Shown here: positions 1 through 5,024 of the stretch, one piece after another
Position numbering within the stretch: the stretch's first letter is position 1
How the letters are laid out: every line of letters begins with the position of its first letter
Assembly: GCA_023229575.1 (NCBI GenBank)
Contig: JALNYZ010000073.1
Location: 1,822-6,845, forward strand
Length of the DNA: 5,024 nt
Reading direction: 5' to 3'
DNA from: Prolixibacteraceae bacterium
Lineage (GTDB): Bacteria; Bacteroidota; Bacteroidia; Bacteroidales; Prolixibacteraceae
Notes under the pieces: model-generated
Seen by the model: the letters and a program-made list of their open reading frames with translations, nothing else
The model's database searches: none
What the model was told of the DNA's origin: nothing
Program-made: the position numbers and the translations under genes

Positions 1-1064
1 AGTCCTTCATTATCTTTATTATTCCGATAATTAAAGGAAGTGAATGCAAGTGAGTAAAATTTATCACCAAGTTTATTATATACTCCTTCTGCAGCACATT
101 GATGAATAAAATACATCAATGAATCTGAAGGAAAAATAGTTTGCGAAATATCTTTTACTGCATGATAATTTGCTGTCCAAACTGTAAATTTTTCGTTTGT
201 ATAATGCTCTGTGATCCAAAGAATATTTTCAGCCATCTGAGTATCTCTATTTCTAAATGGCAAAGTTGTTTTCTCTGTATTACAAAATATATCAACTTCA
301 TCTTCAAACAATTTATTAACCGAATAATTTGTATTGACATTTCTTATCCACTGAAGAATGGCTGATAAGTCATTATTTTTGCCTTCTTTATAAATTAGAT
401 ACCTTGTAAAATTAGAAATAGAATCTATCATTCTTCCTAACTCAACCTGCTCACTAACTGAAGGAAAGTGATTTGAATCTAGTTTCTCTATGTTAATAAA
501 TTTTCGGTTATAATAATTTTTTAATTTATTCCAATCAATTAAAAAATTATATTTTTCAATATATTTATTTAATATTATTTTTGCGGCATCGACATCGTAA
601 AATCCACCATAGACATCGATGCCCCATACTTTTAAATTTTTATTACTAAAATACTGAATTCCTTGAAAAACTTCTTGACCTTTCATATCATATGTCCAAT
701 CTCTTGTCATTGAATTAAATTTCTTATTTGAAAGTACGTAGCATGATAAAAAAGGATATCCTTCAAATGCAACAGATCTAAAACCTTTATCAAAAAGATA
801 TGAAAGCATTTGAATTTTTACATTAGTAGAAATACTATCACCGTGTCCAGCTTCACCTAACATTATTACTGAACGGTCTTTTGCGATTTTATCTAAGAAA
901 TACAAATCATTACTACCTTGTAAGATAACAGCATTCTTAGCAATATTATCCTCTATGGATAGGCTATCCTGCCATGAAATATTTATTTCTTTACCTTGTG
1001 GAGAAATAATACAAGAATCAAACGCTAAAAAAAACAGGCCAAAAACTAATAACTTATAAAACAT
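1..1064 (-). CDS. Erythromycin esterase family protein, putative lipoprotein (3' end beyond window)
   Basis: The frame is open from an ATG at 1064 to the window edge, giving 354 residues and no stop. Residues 1-17 form a short hydrophobic signal (MFYKLL, then FGLFFLAF) ending in FDSC, so Cys18 could be a lipidated cysteine, although Phe and Asp before it make a poor lipobox. Family motifs appear in order: GEAGHG at 70-75, where E71 and H74 match the catalytic Glu/His of the GEATHG motif; FRSVAFEG at 95-102; WGIDVYGG at 147-154; RNRDTQMAEN at 271-280; WTANYHAV at 296-303 with H301 as the second expected histidine; and GDKFYSLAF at 333-341. Characterised EreA/EreB enzymes hydrolyse the macrolide lactone; most homologues have unknown substrates. 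The family is usually somewhat over 400 residues, so probably 50-90 are missing. A signal peptide would place it outside the cytoplasm, unlike EreA/EreB. The gene is AT-rich and lies 114 bases after an HTH gene. Family assignment is firm; substrate is not. Confidence 0.85.
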   Translation of the reverse strand, partial: MFYKLLVFGLFFLAFDSCIISPQGKEINISWQDSLSIEDNIAKNAVILQGSNDLYFLDKIAKDRSVIMLGEAGHGDSISTNVKIQMLSYLFDKGFRSVAFEGYPFLSCYVLSNKKFNSMTRDWTYDMKGQEVFQGIQYFSNKNLKVWGIDVYGGFYDVDAAKIILNKYIEKYNFLIDWNKLKNYYNRKFINIEKLDSNHFPSVSEQVELGRMIDSISNFTRYLIYKEGKNNDLSAILQWIRNVNTNYSVNKLFEDEVDIFCNTEKTTLPFRNRDTQMAENILWITEHYTNEKFTVWTANYHAVKDISQTIFPSDSLMYFIHQCAAEGVYNKLGDKFYSLAFTSFNYRNNKDNEG

Positions 1065-1106
1065 AACATTGTTTTTATAGATAACAAATAAATAAATTAG
1101 TTACAC

Positions 1107-1114
1107 CAAAACTA
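1107..1114 (-). promoter_or_regulatory. Candidate Bacteroides -7 element (TAGTTTTG) for the esterase-family gene
   Basis: The minus strand reads TAGTTTTG, a perfect match to the Bacteroides -7 consensus TAnnTTTG. No TTTG-like -33 box is found 19-21 bases upstream (that stretch reads about TGGTTA). The transcript would start near 1100-1103 and leave a leader of about 36-40 bases before the ATG at 1064. A good -7 with a missing -33 fits activator dependence. Such 6-of-8 matches also arise by chance in AT-rich DNA. Confidence 0.4.
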
Positions 1115-1144
1115 GCCACTATATTTGATTCAATAACCATAAAG

Positions 1145-1163
1145 TTGTTCACTTTTTGTTCAC
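1145..1163 (-). repeat. Tandem octamer GTGAACAA x2, 11-base period, candidate operator
   Basis: On the minus strand GTGAACAA occurs twice (1163-1156 and 1152-1145), separated by AAA. The 11-base period puts both copies on the same face of the helix. They lie 81-99 bases upstream of the esterase-family start and 31-49 bases upstream of the -7 element at 1107-1114, a typical place for an activator. The regulator that binds here is not shown; the adjacent HTH protein is the natural candidate. One-mismatch copies exist elsewhere (1644-1651 inside the HTH gene, 2065-2072), so only the exact tandem arrangement is notable. Confidence 0.5.
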
Positions 1164-1168
1164 AAATG

Positions 1169-1186
1169 ACATTTATAGCTAAATGT
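1169..1186 (-). other. AT-rich hairpin overlapping the HTH gene stop codon
   Basis: ACATTTA (1169-1175) and TAAATGT (1180-1186) are perfect 7-base inverted arms around a 4-base loop. The TAG stop of the HTH gene (1181-1179) falls within the loop and one arm. It could be a weak transcript end or a protein-binding palindrome. It is not a convincing intrinsic terminator: only one G-C pair per arm and no T tract follows on the minus strand. Confidence 0.3.
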
Positions 1187-1826
1187 TTGATATAAACTTA
1201 TCTAAATCAAAAGTAGAGCCATTGCATCCGTTTATTTTATTTAATAATCTTTTTCGGCACATGGAGACAGCCGACTTAGTTCGCCCGACTATTTTTGCTA
1301 TGGAAGTTACTGATAATCCTGCTTTTAATAGATAACAGACATGAAGCTCTGCCTCTGAAATTTGGTCGCAACAACTTTTCAACCGTAACGAAAAGTTGTT
1401 GTATGTATTATTTAGTTCCTGTTCCAGCGTGAGCCAGTCTTCTTTAGTCATCTTTTTCCCTTTTTCCTCTTTGCTTAAATCGACTAGTTTCAAATAAATT
1501 TCAGATTGAATAAAACTCATTTTACGTAAATCATCTTCTTTTGAAAGTTTTACGATACGGGCATTTTCAATTTCCAATAATTCAGCACGTGTTTGGATAA
1601 GTTCTCTTGATATGGTATTAAAATGTTGTTTGCTAGACGATAGCTGTTCACATAAAAGCTGTTTTTCATTTAATCTCAATAGTCGCAGTCTTTTATATCG
1701 TTGTAGTGATAATACAATAAAAATGCATGCAAACAACAACGCTATTACGAGAATTAGTATGTGATAATTAGTCCATAGACCGGGACTTAATACTTGATAT
1801 ATAATAGACAATTGGGTGTGATTCAT
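1179..1826 (-). CDS. Membrane-anchored LuxR-type HTH transcriptional regulator
   Basis: This is a 215-residue protein I read as an inner-membrane-tethered transcription factor. Residues 1-20 are short and polar, 21-41 form one hydrophobic helix (NYHILILVIALLFACIFIVL), and RYKRLRLLR follows as a positive-inside anchor. About 50-125 is a charged, probably coiled helical linker. About 155-198 is a LuxR/GerE-like HTH, ISEAELHVCYLLKAGLS then SIAKIVGRTKSAVSMCRKRLLNKI, matching the Bacteroides pattern in which 'SAISMxRKRLYxKI' forms the recognition helix. Many Bacteroides relatives carry several hundred residues of TPR repeats before the membrane helix; this one has none. The ATG at 1826 is preceded by an in-frame TAG about 30 bases upstream, so the short N terminus is not a missed start. 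A leader without Shine-Dalgarno and a promoter match at 1874-1906 support the start. The esterase-family gene follows on the same strand and may be its target. The effector or partner is not visible. Confidence 0.8.
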   Translation of the reverse strand: MNHTQLSIIYQVLSPGLWTNYHILILVIALLFACIFIVLSLQRYKRLRLLRLNEKQLLCEQLSSSKQHFNTISRELIQTRAELLEIENARIVKLSKEDDLRKMSFIQSEIYLKLVDLSKEEKGKKMTKEDWLTLEQELNNTYNNFSLRLKSCCDQISEAELHVCYLLKAGLSVTSIAKIVGRTKSAVSMCRKRLLNKINGCNGSTFDLDKFISNI

Positions 1827-1873
1827 TACATTAAATTTAAAGGTTCCATAAAGCTAACTAATACTAGTTGCTC

Positions 1874-1906
1874 CAAATGTATCAAATTATTTATTAATAA
1901 TACAAT
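1874..1906 (-). promoter_or_regulatory. Candidate promoter of the HTH regulator gene
   Basis: On the minus strand the -7 element is TACATTTG (1881-1874), a perfect TAnnTTTG. A -33-like ATTG (1906-1903, one mismatch to TTTG) sits 21 bases upstream. Transcription would start near 1867, leaving about 40 untranslated bases before the ATG at 1826. Spacing and position fit a Bacteroidetes vegetative promoter, but this is pattern matching in AT-rich DNA. Confidence 0.5.
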
Positions 1907-2066
1907 ATTAATATATAAAAAGCATTAACCGCGAAGTTTTTATTGGCAAGCAAGGAAATGAAATAGGATAAATCTTTAATTATTGAGCAGATTGTACAAA
2001 TTAAACTCATTAATTAGTTGCTCATACTATAGTCTATAACAATTGAAAAGTATGCCAGTTCTCATT

Positions 2067-2101
2067 GTTTACAAAGATAAAAAAGGAATGTAGGTGTAAA
2101 C
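2067..2101. repeat. 7-base inverted repeat flanking a -7 element
   Basis: GTTTACA (2067-2073) and TGTAAAC (2095-2101) are exact reverse complements with 21 bases between them, about two helical turns. The minus-strand -7 match at 2072-2079 overlaps the left arm. This resembles a dimer-binding operator, with the arm overlapping the promoter consistent with repression. No protein is assigned to it. Confidence 0.35.
2072..2079 (-). promoter_or_regulatory. Second -7 element match (TATCTTTG), far upstream of the HTH gene
   Basis: The minus strand reads TATCTTTG, a perfect TAnnTTTG, but no good TTTG lies at the expected distance upstream. If used, it would give a leader of about 240 bases before the HTH gene, or a short untranslated RNA. 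The closer promoter at 1874-1906 is the more ordinary explanation. Confidence 0.3.
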
Positions 2102-2142
2102 GTATAAATGTTCATCTGTATATAATTTTATTCATCCATGTG

Positions 2143-2155
2143 AGGTATTATACCT
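2143..2155 (-). other. Short dyad downstream of the permease gene, weak terminator candidate
   Basis: AGGTAT-T-ATACCT is a perfect dyad about 41 bases past the permease stop in the direction of transcription. As RNA it could form only a 5-base-pair stem with a 3-base loop and is not followed by a T tract, so it is a poor intrinsic terminator. It is listed because nothing better is seen after the operon. Confidence 0.2.
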
Positions 2156-2195
2156 TAACATAAACATTTCTCATATTCCAACATCAATCACTTTT

Positions 2196-4562
2196 TCACT
2201 CGTTTTTTACCACCTCCGCAGGGTTACTACTGGCAGCTTTAAGTACTTGCATCAACACGGTGAGCAAAATCACAATGACTACACCAACAATCACTCCACA
2301 CAATAACCACCATGAGATGTTTATGCGGTAGGCATATCCTTGCAGCCAACTGCTCATAACAAGATAAGCCAGCGGAAGCGCCACAACACCGGCAGTAATA
2401 ACCTGCAAGGTATATTCGCGGAAAAACATGCGGATAATGTTGCCGACTTCCGCGCCTACTACTTTGCGGATGGCTATTTCCTTGCGGCGGCGGCGGGTTG
2501 CGGCAGCTGCTACGGCATAAATACCGAACAGCGAAATCAGCAGGCAAACCGTTGCCAATACGGAAAACATTTTTAAACCAACCTGTTCCGACCAATTGAG
2601 ATGATCGTATAACTCGTCTACCTTAGTCAGACGAGCATCTGCCAAAGTAGCATCAATATCTGGAAAAATAGCAGTGATTCGCTGTATTGCCTCCGGCTCC
2701 TGGCCAGATGCGACGCGGATATACAAGATGTTTGAAGACTGAGAAGATGGCAGAAAAATGGTAGGCTGGATCCGATTGCGAAGCGACAAGGTATGGAAAT
2801 CATTTACGACTCCCGCCACTTTGTATTCCACTATAATAGAGCTATCATCGAAGGAGGGAATACGGATTATAGAGCCTTCGGGTTCGCTAAGTCCCATCAC
2901 TTGGGCGGCCTCTTCATTGAGAACGATTTTTTGCGTTTCACCATTATACCACCATTCTCCCGTAAGCATTTTTAATCTGAATGTTTCGGCAAACTGGCTG
3001 TCGGTATAAATCACATTGAATGCCGGCTTTTCGAAAGATGATTTTCCCGGCCATTCTACTTCGGTGATCATAGTATAAATATCAGCTTTGTGTCGAGGCT
3101 CAAAATTGGCTTGGGTGATGCTCTCGACTTGAGGGATAGCTGCAAGTTCACGCTCCAGCGCTCCCTGTACTTTCCCCGAATAATCTAGAAACCCGGACAA
3201 TTGAATCATTCCGCGGCTGTCGAATCCCAAATCTTTGTGATTAACAAAACGCATTTGCATCATTACGACCAATGCCGCGACAATGAATATTATGCTGACG
3301 GCTAGTTGCATGATTACAGCCACACGACGCAATGCAGGCTTCCCGGTTATTTTTCTTTCCGACTGAGGAGACGTGGACAAATGACTCAACCTCCAGAAAA
3401 AAATAGAACCTATCAAAAGGATCAACGCCATCACCGCTATTCCGCAAACAAAAAACAATTGAATCAGTTGTGGTATTTCTATCGTAATATTAAGCATCCC
3501 GGAAAATACGGGACGGGTGATGTCGACAAAAGAACAAGCCAGGAACAATGCCAGAAGAATAGCACAAAGCAATTCAAACATCATCTGTATAACGAGTTGA
3601 CCGACTGAAGCACCATGTACCGTGCGCAGACGCAGCTCACGGATGCGTTGACGGAAAAGATCGAGATGTAGGTTCAGAAAGTTGAATAACGCGGTGAATA
3701 ACAACAACATCCCGGATGCAACAAACAGTCCTATGAAATTCAACGTAAATGGTACATCAGAGTTTAATTGGTGGCGAACATCGCTTATCGGCAGCATCCG
3801 CAGCTCAATATTGGAATTTACACCCAATCGTGAAGTAAAATCACGCAATTGTTCTGCAAATTTATCTACATCAGTGTAGGGATGCAACTTCACATACAGA
3901 TTCATGAAAAACATTGTCCACTGGGCCTCCTCAGGTAACTCAGTGAAATATTTAAGCATATTGTGATAAATAATAACGTCAAACTGCAAGTTAGTGTTTG
4001 GCGGCGGGTCTTTCACCACAGCTGTAACGGTATAAGGTGGTAGAGAAGACCTCATTTTCGTTTGCACCTGTTGCCCGATAGCTTTTTCCACATCACCGAA
4101 CAAACGTACGGCGACAGTCTCCGTAAGGATAATGTTGTTCAGGACTTGTAACGGCTGTTTTGCGTCGCCGCTAACAAATTCCTGTGGAAAAATACCGAAA
4201 AAAGTGCTGTCGGTATAAAGCGTACGCAGTCGGATGTGTGGCATTCCTTCAACACTGCAATTTTCCTGCTCAGTTATACAAACGGTAGAGGCTTCCACTG
4301 CCGGAAACTTCTCGTGTAATTTCTTTTCCAAAATTCTCGAAACCCCTTCATTCACCTTACCCGATTGTTTCTCCTCAGCATAAATACGGTAAATATGCTC
4401 AGCATCGGGATAGAAACTGTCGTAAGAAGTTTCATAGCGCATCCAGTAAACTGCGGGGACAAAACAGGCAAGTCCGAAAGCCAACCCGAAAATACCGGTA
4501 AGCGACTGCGTTTTGTATTTCCACATATTACGAAAAGCTATTTTGAAATAATGGATTAACAT
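2196..4562 (-). CDS. ABC transporter permease, MacB/FtsX-like, 8 transmembrane helices
   Basis: This is a complete 788-residue inner-membrane subunit of a type VII (MacB-like) ABC system, which uses cytoplasmic ATP hydrolysis to drive extracytoplasmic conformational work or export. Helices lie at about 21-41, 275-297, 321-346, 366-389, 411-433, 664-688, 714-737 and 751-775, giving two repeats, each one helix, a large periplasmic domain (about 42-274 and 434-663) and three helices. The first periplasmic domain opens with the Bacteroidetes signature YETSYDSFYPDAEHIYRI. The second FtsX domain has a well-kept coupling segment, RRRKEIAIRKVVGA (690-703); the first has a degenerate version, RIRELRLRTVHGAS (306-319). 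The C terminus SNPAEVVKNE is the usual 'NPAxxL+xE'-like end. The start MLIHYFKIAFRNMWK is typical of the family and follows an A/T-rich leader. It lies 31 bases after the beta-propeller gene, likely one operon. No ATPase is in view, and the substrate is unknown; lipoproteins, peptides and antimicrobials are family precedents only. Confidence 0.95.
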   Translation of the reverse strand: MLIHYFKIAFRNMWKYKTQSLTGIFGLAFGLACFVPAVYWMRYETSYDSFYPDAEHIYRIYAEEKQSGKVNEGVSRILEKKLHEKFPAVEASTVCITEQENCSVEGMPHIRLRTLYTDSTFFGIFPQEFVSGDAKQPLQVLNNIILTETVAVRLFGDVEKAIGQQVQTKMRSSLPPYTVTAVVKDPPPNTNLQFDVIIYHNMLKYFTELPEEAQWTMFFMNLYVKLHPYTDVDKFAEQLRDFTSRLGVNSNIELRMLPISDVRHQLNSDVPFTLNFIGLFVASGMLLLFTALFNFLNLHLDLFRQRIRELRLRTVHGASVGQLVIQMMFELLCAILLALFLACSFVDITRPVFSGMLNITIEIPQLIQLFFVCGIAVMALILLIGSIFFWRLSHLSTSPQSERKITGKPALRRVAVIMQLAVSIIFIVAALVVMMQMRFVNHKDLGFDSRGMIQLSGFLDYSGKVQGALERELAAIPQVESITQANFEPRHKADIYTMITEVEWPGKSSFEKPAFNVIYTDSQFAETFRLKMLTGEWWYNGETQKIVLNEEAAQVMGLSEPEGSIIRIPSFDDSSIIVEYKVAGVVNDFHTLSLRNRIQPTIFLPSSQSSNILYIRVASGQEPEAIQRITAIFPDIDATLADARLTKVDELYDHLNWSEQVGLKMFSVLATVCLLISLFGIYAVAAAATRRRRKEIAIRKVVGAEVGNIIRMFFREYTLQVITAGVVALPLAYLVMSSWLQGYAYRINISWWLLCGVIVGVVIVILLTVLMQVLKAASSNPAEVVKNE

Positions 4563-4593
4563 AATAATTATAATTTTTTCAATTGTTTAAGTT

Positions 4594-5024
4594 TTATTTC
4601 TTGTACTTTGCCAGCATGAGCACAGGATTGGATTCTTCGTTTAATGTTGAGGCAATTTCTTTCAATTTGCCCTTAAGTTCTCCATTCTCGTTGGCTTCAA
4701 TAAGGTCGGGAGCCTCTAGTCTTTGCACAAATGCAATTTCATCATCATTTATCAATGTTATTTCGTATACCATATTTACCGGCTTCTTCGTTGAAAAGTC
4801 GTCATTAAGTACGGTATATTCATAGATGGCTTTCTCTTGCCGGTCGTACATCAAATCCGTCCTGGGAAATCCGGTATCCGTTGTAAAATCATATTCCTTT
4901 TTTACAGTTTGCAAAAAGTAGTAACGATCCGTAAATACACCCGGGAAAAGGAATATTTCAGGGATCATGGATTGAATAGAGGGAGTTCTTACAATAAACG
5001 GCGTCATACTCAAATCGGGTTCTG
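4594..5024 (-). CDS. 6-bladed beta-propeller family lipoprotein, C-terminal part (5' end beyond window)
   Basis: The frame is open to the right edge and ends with TAA at 4596-4594. About 143 residues are visible, and reading continues upstream of the TTG at 5013 and ATG at 5007 as ...EPDLSMTPF, so neither is the true start. The C-terminal pattern matches what I know of Bacteroides 6-bladed beta-propeller proteins (DUF5128/DUF4934-like): a PEIFLFPGVFTDRYYFLQ strand, a LMYDRQEKAIYEY blade with the following NDDF, then the near-invariant tail LIEANENGELKGKLKEIA and NEESNPVLMLAKYKK. Full-length members are usually about 370-400 residues with a lipoprotein signal and lie on the cell surface or in the periplasm; their role is largely unknown. 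The permease gene begins 31 bases downstream on the same strand, suggesting cotranscription. Family call is from recalled tail motifs; the N-terminal blades and signal cannot be checked here. Confidence 0.82.
   Translation of the reverse strand, partial: EPDLSMTPFIVRTPSIQSMIPEIFLFPGVFTDRYYFLQTVKKEYDFTTDTGFPRTDLMYDRQEKAIYEYTVLNDDFSTKKPVNMVYEITLINDDEIAFVQRLEAPDLIEANENGELKGKLKEIASTLNEESNPVLMLAKYKK

Larger units (their letters stand above)
1827..2195. other. 369-base intergenic region without a gene
   Basis: This lies between the permease stop and the HTH gene start. It is strongly AT-rich with stops in all frames, and I find no plausible small gene or remnant of TPR coding sequence. It contains the HTH promoter candidate (1874-1906), a second -7 match (2072-2079) inside an inverted repeat (2067-2101), and weak dyads: TGAGCA/TGCTCA (1984-1989 and 2019-2024), the palindrome TTGTACAA (1992-1999), TATAG-T-CTATA (2028-2038), and AGGTAT-T-ATACCT (2143-2155). 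No strong terminator is seen after the permease gene. Confidence 0.7.

Noticed and set aside
155..340. Minus-strand open frame of 61 codons
   Set aside because: It is another frame within the same esterase-family coding region and has no independent signal.
141..365. Plus-strand open frame of 74 codons
   Set aside because: It lies antisense inside the esterase-family gene, whose minus-strand frame carries clear family motifs; the plus-strand product is Cys/Ile-rich without any recognisable pattern.
1..1064. Calling the left gene a macrolide resistance determinant (ere)
   Set aside because: Only family-level motifs are seen; many homologues have unknown substrates, and the export signal differs from known resistance enzymes.
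1169..1186. Intrinsic terminator after the HTH gene
   Set aside because: The hairpin is AT-rich, overlaps the stop codon and is not followed by a T run on the transcribed strand.
2239..2595. Minus-strand open frame of 118 codons inside the permease gene
   Set aside because: It overlaps the conserved FtsX coupling segment and last helices of the permease in another frame; its Arg/Cys/Pro-rich product is a by-product of the GC-rich stretch there.
3306..3608. Plus-strand open frame of 100 codons
   Set aside because: Antisense to the middle of the permease gene, low-complexity polar product, no start context or family motif.
4583..4825. Plus-strand open frame of 80 codons
   Set aside because: Antisense to the beta-propeller tail, which has strongly conserved family residues on the minus strand.
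5007..5013. TTG at 5013 or ATG at 5007 as the start of a 137-139-residue protein
   Set aside because: The frame stays open to the window edge (...EPDLSM), and the visible part matches only the C-terminal third of a longer family.
1..5024. CRISPR array, insertion sequence or defence system
   Set aside because: No regularly spaced repeats, transposase, terminal inverted repeats, nuclease or toxin-antitoxin motifs were found on either strand.

Overview
The window looks like chromosomal DNA from a gut-type Bacteroidales (Bacteroides, Phocaeicola or Parabacteroides). The evidence is an 8-helix MacB/FtsX-like permease of the form common in that order, the tail of a Bacteroides-type 6-bladed beta-propeller lipoprotein, a membrane-anchored LuxR-type HTH protein, A/T-rich gene leaders without Shine-Dalgarno sequences, and several matches to the Bacteroides -7 promoter element (TAnnTTTG). 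All four genes lie on the minus strand, so transcription runs from the right edge to the left edge. I see no plus-strand gene, tRNA, rRNA, CRISPR array or insertion sequence.

Right part (about 2196-5024): the C-terminal end of a 6-bladed beta-propeller protein, cut by the window edge, is followed after 31 bases by a complete 788-residue ABC transporter permease. The short gap and shared strand suggest one operon. No ABC ATPase or membrane-fusion partner is visible, so these must lie upstream or elsewhere. This part has ordinary, moderately high G+C.

Middle (1827-2195): 369 bases without a gene. They hold a good candidate promoter for the HTH gene near 1874-1906, a second perfect -7 element at 2072-2079 inside a 7-base inverted repeat, and several small AT-rich palindromes.

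Left part (1-1826): visibly more AT-rich. A 215-residue protein has one transmembrane helix, a charged helical linker and a C-terminal LuxR-like HTH. It is followed by a gene that runs off the left edge. No closed reading frame covers that gene, but hand translation gives 354 continuous residues with the conserved motifs of the erythromycin esterase (EreA/EreB-like) family, preceded by a lipoprotein-like signal peptide. The 114-base gap between the two genes contains a perfect tandem octamer with an 11-base period (GTGAACAA, AAA, GTGAACAA on the minus strand), about 31 bases upstream of a perfect -7 element that lacks a recognisable -33 box. This is what an activator-dependent promoter would look like, and the neighbouring membrane-bound HTH protein is the obvious candidate regulator. 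The pair can be read as a small, possibly acquired, sense-and-respond cassette with an unknown substrate. That reading is inference; macrolide resistance in particular is not shown by the sequence.
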